Notes under the pieces: generated by a model
What the model was told of the DNA's origin: nothing
Database searches by the model: none
What the model saw: the letters and a program-made list of their open reading frames with translations, nothing else
Part shown: one piece after another, positions 48,901 to 58,923 of the stretch
Numbering within the stretch: the first letter of the stretch is position 1
How the letters are laid out: each line of letters begins with the position of its first letter
Made by a program: the position numbers and the translations under genes
Assembly: GCA_030549335.1 (NCBI GenBank)
Contig: CM060183.1
Coordinates: forward strand, 22,208,552-22,272,551
Direction: 5' to 3'
DNA: 64,000 nucleotides
DNA from: Pontederia crassipes
Taxonomy: Eukaryota > Streptophyta > Magnoliopsida > Commelinales > Pontederiaceae

Positions 48901-49024
48901 TTCTCTTCTAATTTCCATTCATTTTTTAAATTAAATAATTCAAAAAATTAAATAATGATTTTCCATATTTCATTAATGAATAAAATATCCATTTATTTAT
49001 TTAACAAAAATCGAGATCATTACA
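45920..49024. other. Intergenic DNA between ZFPL1 and the copia element
   Basis: No gene seen. Blocks at about 46165-46570 and 47290-47720 begin and end with gtttggct-like and inverted gaccaaac-like motifs, as many MITEs do, but no TSD could be set. A minus-strand cctctataaataag near 48710 looks like an LTR promoter remnant. Confidence 0.4.
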
Positions 49025-49029
49025 CTTAG

Positions 49030-50262
49030 TGTAGGATCCCAAGGGGCACCAAGAGAGAGGTGAAATGGTGTTTAATCGAGAACATCAATTTCACAAAATT
49101 CATAGCGAAAGCACAAAATCGATTTTTAAAATCATTGCAATTCAAATTATAAACACAATATTAGAGGGAGAGAGAGTGAGGGAAATCAAACACAAATAGA
49201 CGCGACGGTTGTTAATGAGGTTCAGCCACACCTTGACCTACGTCCCCGCTCCGACTTCGAGACTTCGAGATCACCGGAGATTCCACTAAGCACTTTCTTT
49301 ATTCCAGATGGGGCAAAGAAGAAAGTTCTTTACACCAACCACTTTTTCTCTGGTTCGAGAGGCAAGGCAACATCTCCTCCTAGAAAGTTAATCTTTTTTC
49401 TCGCTTAAGGTGTAAGATTTGGAACCTCTTTTACACAGTAGTTCTCACAATCTTTCTGAAAAATTGTTTCTCTCTTTTACAATAGAACACACACAAAAAA
49501 GAAGAGAGAAAGCTCTAAATGACAACTTCAAGAGAAATGATCTCCTTTTGATTTCTTGAAGTTTTGCTTCAATGTTTGAATTATTTTCTTTTGCTTCTGG
49601 CATTGACACTCCTTTTTATATGCTCTGGTATGTGAAAAATTCGTCCAGAGTTAATTCCACATTTTTCTCTTCAAAATATAGTCATTACTGTCCATTTCAA
49701 TAATGGACCGATCGATCGCATTTATTGACCGGTCGATCGGACTATATGACCATTGCGCTGATTTCTCCAGTTGCCGCAGTTGATCAGTCGACCGGACTAT
49801 CGGCCAGTGTTTCAACCGGTATAGTTTCGTAGTTTTGATTTGTAGTCGTTGAGCTGATCGATTGACCGGAGCTTCGGCTGGACTGTCAACCGGTATAGTC
49901 TCGACGTGAATTTGGCAGCTCATATATTGATCAATCGACCGGTATCTCAAATCCGTCGACCGGACTATCTCAATCGGCCTTCATAGCTTCGACCGGTAGG
50001 TTGACCGCCCTACACTATTTTGAGCATAATTTTCTGCACAGTTATTCAAATTAGATGATATTAGAGATTGTGGAAAGCTAACAGAATTCTCTACAACCTC
50101 ATCCAAAACTAATAAGATCAGTGCCAAGTATTTAATCAAAATGTAGTGCTTAAAGTTATCTCTTTTTCTTTAAACTTTTTCAGCATTTTATCTTCAAAGT
50201 GAAGATCATTCGATGTTTGTATCATCAAAATAAAATTTATATGTCATTAAAACTTAGATTCA
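49030..50262 (-). mobile_element. LTR (3' LTR) of the copia-like element C
   Basis: 1233 bp, plus-strand ends tgtaggatcccaagg and aacttagattca. It is a direct repeat of 52692-53922 with scattered substitutions along its length. On the minus strand it runs TG..CA. The plus-strand cctttttata at 49611-49620 is the TATA. A cluster of cgaccggtcg-type palindromes lies at about 49705-50010, upstream of the TATA in LTR orientation. Confidence 0.9.
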
Positions 50263-50280
50263 ATAATCTTCCCCTTTTTT
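50263..50280 (-). other. Polypurine tract of element C
   Basis: On the minus strand the sequence just before the 3' LTR reads aaaaaaggggaagattat, a typical plus-strand primer for LTR retrotransposons. Confidence 0.75.
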
Positions 50281-50968
50281 ATGAAGACAAACCGAGAAAT
50301 ATGAAAAATATATAAATTATGAAAAATTATAAAATTCATGTAAAAACTATTTTACTCTCCCTAGCACATAGCTTTCCTTACAAATGGTAGATATTCACAT
50401 GAATATTAATTGTAAGGTACTATTCATATAAAGTGATATTTAGATCATATTTCTTCTATATTTCTCCTCATTTTGTTTCATAAAAAAGAATAATTTATAT
50501 ATATGAAGTATATAAAAACTATATGTAACTCTCCTTTAATCAATTTTTTCAAAAAACTGATTTATTCTTCTCCTTTTGTCATATAATAGACATGTAGAGT
50601 ATTGCAAGATAACTCCCCCTAAATTTATGGCTATTTTATAATGATAAAATGAAGACAATTTGATGGAATCCAAAAAATATATATTTATGAATCAAAATAT
50701 AGCATAAAACTTTGATACAACAATAATATTCATGATATGTTAAAATTTTGACATGCTTCTCCTATCATTATAACCAATTTTCTTTTGTTCCTTTTTTTTC
50801 ATTCAAAGAAATAATTATTTTGAAATTTTTGAATGAAATTAAAAGAATAGGTCTAATCACTTAAGAAATATAAGAATGCAACCAATAATACTTTTATCAT
50901 AACCTTTTGTACCTTCACATTTTTAATTCCACTTGTCCTTTGTATCTGAATCACACCTGCAAAAATGA

Positions 50969-52438
50969 TTATGTAACATTTGGTACCCAAATTTCTTTGG
51001 GTCCTATTTTGTTAGATGTTGTTCCTTTTGGAACCCAAATCAAGTCATTTTGTGAAGATTTTCTTACTTTGCATTGATATACAAAATGGTCATTAAATCC
51101 ACAAGTAAAACATGTAATATGTGATTTTCTATCATATGTACGATTAGATTTCCAATAAGAGTTTTCATGTCCAAAGTGTTTTCTAAGATTATTTTTTGTT
51201 ACATGAGAAATGGCTATATTTTTCAAAGAGGAATTTTTCTTCTTTTCTTTTTCTAAAAAGCATGTTAATTTTACAATTTCACATGCATGTATAGCTTTCA
51301 AATTTTCAATTTCAATTTTTAGATTTTCATTTTCAATAAAACATGTATCATTTTCTACTTTTAATTTTTCAATCTCATTTTCCATAATATGAAGATCATT
51401 TCTCAAGGTTTCATTATGAACTAGACATGCATCCCTTTCCTTTTTTTCAAAATATCAAAGTCATTTTTTGTAATATGAATGACATTCATCAATTTTTTAT
51501 TCTTCTTTTTAAGAGTAAGATATTTTTCAATTAAGAAAGAGAATTCCTTATGTACGTCAAAATTGATATTATCATTCTCATTATCACTATTAGCACTAGA
51601 GCAATAAGAAGAATTGGATGATACCTCATCATTATGTGCCATTAAGCATAGATATGCATTCTCACTGGATGAATTTGATGATTCACTTGATTCACCTTCA
51701 CTTGACTCACCACGTCGTTTCTTCTTTCTTCTATGAGATGTCTCTTCTTTGTAATTTTCGTATGATCTTCAGGTAGACTTCACATTCTTTTCTTTCTCTT
51801 TCAACAATTTGAGATACTTATCGACTTTTCTTGAGTAGAGAGCGAGTCTGTTTTCATCTACTTCTTCTTCACTCGAGTCATCTTAACTTTTGCTTGCTTT
51901 CAAAACCAATATCTTCTTTTTTAGAGCATTTGATTCTTCTTCTTCTTGGATTCCGATCTCATAGATTATAAGTGAATCAATTAGATCGATAAAATTCAAT
52001 TTGTCCAAATCTTTTTCTTCGATCACGTCCTTTTTGTTTGTCAATGGGAGGAGAGAGACCCGAGAATCTTTTTCACTTTTTGGGGATTAGTTCTCGGCTC
52101 TCCCAAAGATGCTAAGCCATTTACAATATCATTAAATCGAGCAACCATATCATTTATAGATTTATTATCATACATTTTGAAAGAATCATATTGATGATTT
52201 AGAATATTCAATCTAGATTCTTTGACTTTATCCGTTCCTTCATAAGTGGTAATAAGTTTCTTTCAAATTTCGGTTGCACTTTCACAACTAGAAATTCGAT
52301 TAAAACCCGTTGAATCCAAATCACAATAAAAATGTTCTTTGCTTTCCAATCCAATTTCGAAAAAACTTTATGTCTTTTGTTATGCTCGGAAGACAATTTT
52401 TCATGTAAATAATAGCCTTTTTCGACAATATCCCACAT
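50969..52438 (-). pseudogene. gag-like remnant of copia element C (no pol)
   Basis: Minus-strand pieces fit a copia-type gag. First comes MWDIVEKGYY (52438 down). Next, in shifting frames, is the region reading YEGT..K and SINDMVARFNDIVN (about 52270-52120). Then there is a Ser/Asp/Glu-rich and Lys-rich coiled segment (51642-51130), and finally a CCHC zinc knuckle CFTCGFNDHFVYQC at 51112-51071. Several frameshifts and stops are present. Between the LTRs (2.43 kb) there is no protease, integrase or reverse transcriptase. The element is therefore a gag-only derivative dependent on helpers, and now dead. The final codons before 50969 lead into AT-rich non-coding DNA. Confidence 0.82.
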
Positions 52439-52677
52439 GTTTATATCAATAGATCATATGTAAGCTTGGATCCGAATTTTCCAATATCTAAAATTTGATG
52501 CATTTAAAAAGGAATGACGACTAATTGATTGTCCTTCGGGAAAAACAAATGCACTTGATGCCGTGGCTCTTAAAATTGTTAAATCTTAAAAAAATAATTG
52601 AATCTTAAAAAAGATTAGATCTAAAATGATTAGATCTGTAAATGAGAAGATTCAAAAGATCAAAACAAGAACAATCC

Positions 52678-52689
52678 GCTCTGATACCA
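52678..52689 (-). other. Primer binding site of element C
   Basis: The minus strand reads tggtatcagagc directly after the 5' LTR. This is the standard complement of the 3' end of plant initiator methionine tRNA used by copia elements. It fixes the minus-strand orientation. Confidence 0.9.
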
Positions 52690-52691
52690 AT

Positions 52692-53922
52692 TGTACGATC
52701 CCAAGGGGCACCAAGAGGGGGGTGAATTGGTGTTTAACCAAAAATATCGATTTCACGAAATTCATAGCGGAAGCACAAAACCGATTTTTAAAACCTTTGC
52801 AATTCATATTATAAACACAATATTAGAGGGAGAGAGTGAGAGAAATCAAATACAAATAGACGTGATGGTTGTTGATGAGGTTCGACCACACCTTAGCCTA
52901 CATCCCCGCTCTGACTTCTCAACCTCGAGATCGTCGGATATTCCACTAAGCACTTCTTTTTTTCTAAATGGGGCAAGGAAGAAAGCTCTTTACACCAACC
53001 ATCTTTTCTCCGCTTCGAGAGGCAATGCAACATCTCCTCATAGAAAGCTAATATTTTCTCTCGCTCAAGAGGTAAGATTTGGAACCTCTTTTACACAGGA
53101 GCTCTCACAATCTTTCTGAAAAATAGTTCTTCTCTTTTACAATAAAACACTCACAAGAAGAGAAGAGAGAAAGCGTTAAATAATAACTTTAAGAGAAATG
53201 ATCTTCTTTTGATTTCTTGAAGTTTTGCTTCAATGCTTGGATTATTTTTTTTACTTCTGGCCTTGGCACTCATTTTATAGACTCTAGTATGTGGAAAATT
53301 CATTCAGAATTAATTCCACATTTTTTTCATCAAAATATAGTCATTACTGTTCATTTCAGTAATGGACGATCGACCGCATTTATTGACCGATCGATCGGAC
53401 CATATGACAATTGCGCTGACTTCTCCGGTTGCCGCAGCTGGTCGGTCGACCGGACTATCGGTCGGTACAGTCTCACAGTTTTGATTTATAGTCGTTGAGC
53501 TGATCGATTGACTGGTGCTTTGACTGGACTGTCGACCGGTATAGTCTCGATGTGAATTTGGTAGCTCATATATTGATCGGTCGACCGATATCTCAGATCG
53601 ATCGACCAGACTATCTTGATCGGTCTTCATAGCTTCGACCGATAGGTTGACCGACCTGCACTATTTTGAGCATAATTTCTGCACAGTTATTCAAATTAGA
53701 TGAGTTTGGAGACTATGGAAAGCTAACAGAATTCTCTACAACTTTGACGTTCCATATTCATCCAAAACTAATAAGATCAGTGCCAAGTATTTAATCAAAG
53801 TGTAGTGCATAAAGTTATATCTTTTTCTTTAAACTTTTTCAGCATTTTATCTTCAAAGTGAAAATCATTCGAGGTTTGTACCATCAAAATATAATTTTAT
53901 ATGTCATTAAAACTTAGATCCA
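52692..53922 (-). mobile_element. LTR (5' LTR) of the copia-like element C
   Basis: 1231 bp, plus-strand ends tgtacgatcccaagg and aacttagatcca. It matches the LTR at 49030 throughout. The minus-strand TATA is at about 53273-53281, and palindromes of the cgaccggtcg type lie at about 53365-53660. The outer flanks of the pair, cttag (49025-49029) and atctc (53923-53927), do not match. Confidence 0.9.
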
Positions 53923-54015
53923 ATCTCGACAATGAATTGGGCCTCATGTGTTGCATTTTTCACGTATATAGCATATAGTGTCATATATATATATACACAC
54001 ACACGAGAAAAATTA

Positions 54016-54043
54016 GGGTGAGATCAAGTATTTGATCTCACCC
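54016..54043. repeat. Perfect 12-bp hairpin
   Basis: gggtgagatcaa, a gtat spacer, then ttgatctcaccc. It stands directly outside the left end of the TIR element at 54044 and just right of an AT/AC microsatellite. Confidence 0.9.
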
Positions 54044-55968
54044 TGAAACCAATAGATCTCGACCGCCATAATGGTGCGCACATCTACGCTCCAAATTATA
54101 TGCAAGTGAATCGGTCGACTACGGAAAAAAATTGTTGAAACCGGTTGTCTCAATTGAAACGCCGAAAAAGAGAATTGTCTCTTTGTCCTAGCTCCCGTCA
54201 TCACCCAAAGTTCGCCGGTCAAGCGAGCCCTCTCTAGCTCACTTGAGTTCGCCGATGTTCGTTGACAACGTCGCTCGCTCACGACGGCTGACGCCTGACA
54301 CCCGTTTGAGACCCCGATGATGATGTTGCTCACGACCTAAGAATGCCCATTCGAGATGCTCGATGAAGACATTACCCATATTGGAGCAAAGTTTTAATGC
54401 CACATAAAATTATATTTTGATGATACAAATCTCAAAATATTGAAATTAAATGCTGAAAAAGTTTAAGTAAAAATGGACTTTGTGCACTAAATTTGATTAA
54501 ATAATTTATTATAATTTTATTAGATTCTTGGTGAATGATAAATATTAAAGTTGTAGAGAATCATGTCAATTATCCATAGAATCCAAGATTATATAATTTG
54601 GATAACTTTGCAAAAAATTATGCTCAAAATAGTGCAGGTCGGTAATCTGCCGATCGAAGGAAAGAAGGTCGGTCGACCGATCAAAATTGAGCCTGCCCCG
54701 GTTGACGTCGAGACAACACCAGTCGGCTGCTCGGTTGATAGTCCAGTCGACTGATCACACACATAAACTGAAAGAAATCGCACAACGATCACATAGACTG
54801 GTCGACCGGTCCATATGTGTGGTCGACTGACCATTGGATCAAATGAACAGTAATGATAAATTTTGAAGGAGAAAATTGTGGAATAAATTCTGGATGAGTT
54901 TTTCACATACTAGAACCTATAAAAGGAGTGTCAAAGACAGAAGCAAATGCATCCATCCATTCATTGAAGAAAAACTTCAAGTTATCAAAAGAAGATATTT
55001 TTCTTGAAGTTTACATTTTAAAGTTTTATCTTCTTTCTCTCTTCTTTTCTTATGAGCATAGCATTGTAAAAGAGAGAAACATTTTGTTTAGAAAAACTGA
55101 TAGAGCTCCTGTGTAAAAGAGGTTCAAAATCTTGCTCCATTTGAAACAAATGAAGAGTTTCAATGGAATCTCCGACGGTCTCGAGGTTGAGAAGTCGGAG
55201 CGAGGACATAGGGCAAAGTATGGTCGAACCTCATCAACAATCATCGTGTTCATTTGTGTTTGAATTCTCTCTCCCTCTCATATTGTGTTTGATGTGATAT
55301 GAGTTGTATTGATTTTAAAAGGTTTAAATAATAGATTTTAAGCTTCCGCGATGTATTTTATTAAATCGATAACTTTTATTTTTGAACACCAATTCATCCT
55401 CCTCTTGGTGTCCTTTGGGATACAATTCACTCGCGACGACCAACACTCGTTCGAGACACCCGATGATGATGTCCGACGCTCATTTGAGATGCTCGATAGG
55501 GATGTTGCTCGCTCGCGACGCCCAACACCCGTTCAAGATGCCCAACGCCCATTCCAGACTCCTGATGGCGACTTTGCCTACTCGTGACGATCGAAATGTC
55601 GGATGTCAGGAGTCTAATGGGCACGGTTGACACGCGAGATCATTGGGGCATCCTTTTCGCCTATCGAATGGGGAGACATTATGGCGTGCAAGTGCGTCGA
55701 GGCCGAGATTGTCGAGCATCGACCAAGGTGGAAGTCCCGAACTTAATACATGCGTCCAGCGGGCGCAGTCGATGGCAAGATTGTCGGGAGTCGGCCGAAA
55801 TGGGAAAATGGACCTTTTGCCTGCTGAGATCAGAGGCTTAGGGAAGTCGGGCGGTTCACGCGAGATGTAGTTCACATGAGAGGGGTATCAATCGATTCGA
55901 CTATCACGAAACATGGGCCGTCGATACGCTATATATGGCATTTGGACGGTCGAGATCCATTGATTTTA

Positions 55969-55970
<2 letters not shown>
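54044..55970. mobile_element. TIR element with minisatellite interior, split by a solo LTR
   Basis: The left end aaccaatagatctcgaccgc (from 54047) and the right end, reverse-complemented, aatcaatggatctcgaccgt match at 17 of 20 positions, and similarity fades further in. Interior sequence on both sides of the inserted LTR has related degenerate repeats of gacacccg(t)tcgagac and gatgatgatgttgctcg (54290-54370 and 55440-55570). Long AT tracts abut both outer ends. No transposase. Class unknown, possibly MULE-like. Confidence 0.5.
54382..55424 (+). mobile_element. Solo LTR of the element C family, inverted
   Basis: A 1043-bp plus-strand LTR begins tggagcaaagttttaatg and ends ctttgggataca. It aligns with the reverse complements of the two LTRs at 49030 and 52692, including cctataaaaggagtgtcaaa (TATA, about 54917-54926) and a tctccgacggtctcgaggtt block. 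It is shorter and clearly more diverged than those two. It has gaccggtc-type palindromes at about 54665-54835. Flanking 5-mers (catat and attca) do not match. Confidence 0.8.

Positions 55971-56027
<57 letters not shown>
55970..56027. repeat. (AT)n microsatellite
   Basis: About 28 uninterrupted AT repeats immediately outside the right end of the TIR element. Confidence 0.95.
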
Positions 56028-56029
<2 letters not shown>

Positions 56030-56031
<2 letters not shown>

Positions 56032-56985
56032 AATAAACTCTACTTAGACAAGGGACACCTTGTACCCTATTTTATTAGCCTTTAGATAATACAACTAAGG
56101 TGGCAGGATGAATCGTTCAAATTTATCTCTTTTATTCGGTTTAATTAAAAAAAATATTCACCCGACACTAATACCAATTTCTTTCTTCCGATTCAATTAA
56201 AAATATATTCACCCGACACTAATACCAGTTTATTTCTTCCGATTCAATTGATCGTGTGACTACCATCTTCATCATGTAACAGGATAAAACAAAGAGGTTT
56301 GACATATAATGCGAAGCAAATGATGGAATCATTCCCTAATCATTAAATCACACTTCACTTCTCACCCATGTTAAATACTTCAATGTTCAACACATTCCAA
56401 TTCACACTTCTCCATAAACTGCACGCTTCTGCAAAATAATAACGCCATGTAATTCTATTTATCAAAGGGTTCCTACAATTTTTTTTCGAAATCATAAAGT
56501 GACCACATTTGTTATCGAAAAGGAAACTAATGTTGCTAGATGAAACAGTAGTTAGATCCTGAATTCACAGTTCTTTAGATTGAAATTGACTTAAACTTTT
56601 AGTCAAGTATTGAAATATCATTAATAAACTCAACTGGAATAATCAAAGAGAAAAAATAAGATTTCAGATTTCAAGTTGTGGAGTTCTGAAACAAAGAAAT
56701 AACAAAAAAGTGATCTTTTACTTCTCATCATCAAATGACTCGATGATTAATTTGAATAGACATATTTCACTTTTGATGCACTGCTATTCCCTGAATTTTG
56801 CATCAAATCCCTATAAATCTGCACCATTTCTGTAGCAAAATGACTAACTAAATTAGATAAATAGAAATATCAGGGGGTGATGGTGAAGGCAGCCATCGAG
56901 TGGCTATGACACGAGGGTTATAGGGGGCAAGGATGGCGGAGAGTCGTAGAATGGAGTTAATTGAATCACGAGGAGAGAAATTGAA
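56030..56985. other. Intergenic DNA, no gene seen
   Basis: A short tandem repeat of aaaaatattcacccgacact lies at about 56150-56225, with two copies of about 65 bp. Otherwise nothing was recognised up to the hAT MITE. Confidence 0.45.
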
Positions 56986-56993
56986 ATTAGTAT

Positions 56994-57545
56994 TAGGGGT
57001 GAAAGTAGTTCGGATAGGTACGGATTTTTGGTTTAAAAAAGTAATCGTTATTTTTTGGATTAGTTTTTAAAATTAGAAAGATTATCCTAAAATTATTTTG
57101 AAAAAATGAAAATCGTCCTTTAGCGAATCGGTTTTTTCGGGTGATTTTTTCAAAACCTTATTTTTATATAATTATATTTTAAAAATATATTTAATAACTT
57201 AAAATTAATATAAAAATATTTAATTTTATATTAAGTATAAAATATATCACTAAAATTTTAAAGTTATTAAATTAAAGTTTGATAATGTGATAGAAAAGTA
57301 CGAAAGTTTATACAAAAAGTATTATATCAATAAAAGAATTAATAATATATATTAATTATATAAATAAAAAAATTATAAATAAAAATCGAGCTCCACGGAC
57401 TATGATTTATTCGAGTGGGGTCCTAATTTTAGCGAGTGGATTTTAATTTATTAAAAACCATCCTAAATCATATAGGACCCTTAATTTTCGGTTTTTTCGG
57501 GTTCGATGAATTTTTCGGGTTGGTCGAATTTTTCTTACGCCCCTA
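56994..57545. mobile_element. hAT MITE with perfect 8-bp TSD
   Basis: The 552-bp element starts taggggtgaaagtag. Its right end, reverse-complemented, reads taggggcgtaagaaa. Perfect 8-bp flanks attagtat (56986-56993 and 57546-57553) are the hAT signature. The interior is AT-rich with cggttttttcgggt motifs near both ends and has no coding capacity. Confidence 0.88.
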
Positions 57546-58147
57546 ATTAGTATTGAATGGTTTTTTCTATTTAATTTCGGTTTAATAAGATATAAGAGTT
57601 AAATTTGAACCTAAATAATTGGTTCATACTCCAACTTAGATTTATTATCTAAAGGCTCGTAAGATAGAGTAAGTAGGGGAGACCGCCATTAAACTCCACG
57701 GATCTATTAAACTCAACTAGTTATAACAAGTTGATATTTTTTTTATATACAAGTTGCTTAGTACTAAGCCACTTGTAGTTATTATACTATTCATTCATTT
57801 TTAAAATTATCTTATTTTTTTTCAATTTTCATGTTTTCATTAGTAATGCAGTTTTTTACTTTTTATTTCAGTTTACTTTTTACGTTTTTGTGAGTAAATC
57901 TACGGATTATACTAAATCAAACTATAAATCATTTGCTTTTTTGCCACAATTAACTTTCAGTAAAAAGTTAATAAGAGGTAACTTTTAAATATAGTTGCGA
58001 TCTTCAGCAAATTACTAGTCATTAATTTATGAAAAAATATAAAATGATTAAACATGTCTATTTAATTTACCAGTCAATTGTTTTTGAAAAAAAATCAACA
58101 ACTATATACTTCTTCTTTTTGTTCCATTACGAAGTTGATTAAAATTT

Positions 58148-58592
58148 AGGGTTACTTTTTTTAACACCCATTTGAACTATAACTTTTTGGCATCTAACTT
58201 TAGAATATAAATTTACAAAATTTACTCTTCGAACTTTTCTAAATTTAACACTTAAGTCCCCAGTTAAATTTAATCTAATAAATGTGAAAAGTCATTTTTA
58301 CCCCTTATTTTAACACAAAAAAATATTTAAAAATAAAAAATATAGACATAAATATAATATTGTATAAAATTAATTTTTATCAAATTAGTACTTTTACTTG
58401 TACTGATTATTTTTTTAAAATATTTTTATTGTAGTATGAACTTAAGGATAAAAAGGACATTTCATAATTAAATTTAATAAAGAATTTAAGTGTCAAATTT
58501 GAATAAGTTTGGGACTAAAATTTATAAGTTTATAATTTAGTGTTAGACGTAAAAAAAATTATAATTAAAAGAAAGTTAAAAGAAATAATCCT
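58148..58592. mobile_element. Foldback TIR element, same family as 41785-43730
   Basis: Left and right arms of about 100 bp are inverted repeats. The left arm reads agggttactttttttaacac, then aactataactttttggcatc. The right arm, reverse-complemented, reads aggattatttcttttaactt, then ttataattttttttacgtct. The arms share the aactataactttttt and ctaaacttat-like blocks with the element in ZFPL1 intron 2. It lies 330 bp upstream of the BUB3 start codon. No TSD resolved. Confidence 0.65.
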
Positions 58593-58744
58593 ATATTTTT
58601 AAAAAGAACCATCTCACTCTAAATTTGAATCATTCATTTCTAACAAATGTTAAGGTCCCAAGTTTCCAACTATATCTTGATTGATTTTTGTCTGCGCTAT
58701 TTAATTATTATTATTATTTATTATATGCGGGCTCTTTATCTTCG

Positions 58745-58923
58745 TGTCATCACAAAATTATGATCGACTCCCAGGTTTGAATTCCAAATTTGAACTCCTC
58801 GCCGCCCGCTTTCACGCTCGGTTTTAAAGTCTCCAATCTATTTCTTCTTCTCCAAACACTGCAGCTTTCACGCCTCCAGTAACATAACCAAAACCCTCGC
58901 CAAATCCTTCGATCTCGACAGTC
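58745..58923 (+). promoter_or_regulatory. BUB3 proximal promoter and 5' UTR
   Basis: TATA-less stretch before the ATG with a CT-rich, CA-containing leader. Two tttgaa hexamers (58776-58781 and 58789-58794) stand 13 bp apart, start to start. In animals this hexamer can be a CHR cell-cycle element. Its use here is speculation. Confidence 0.35.
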
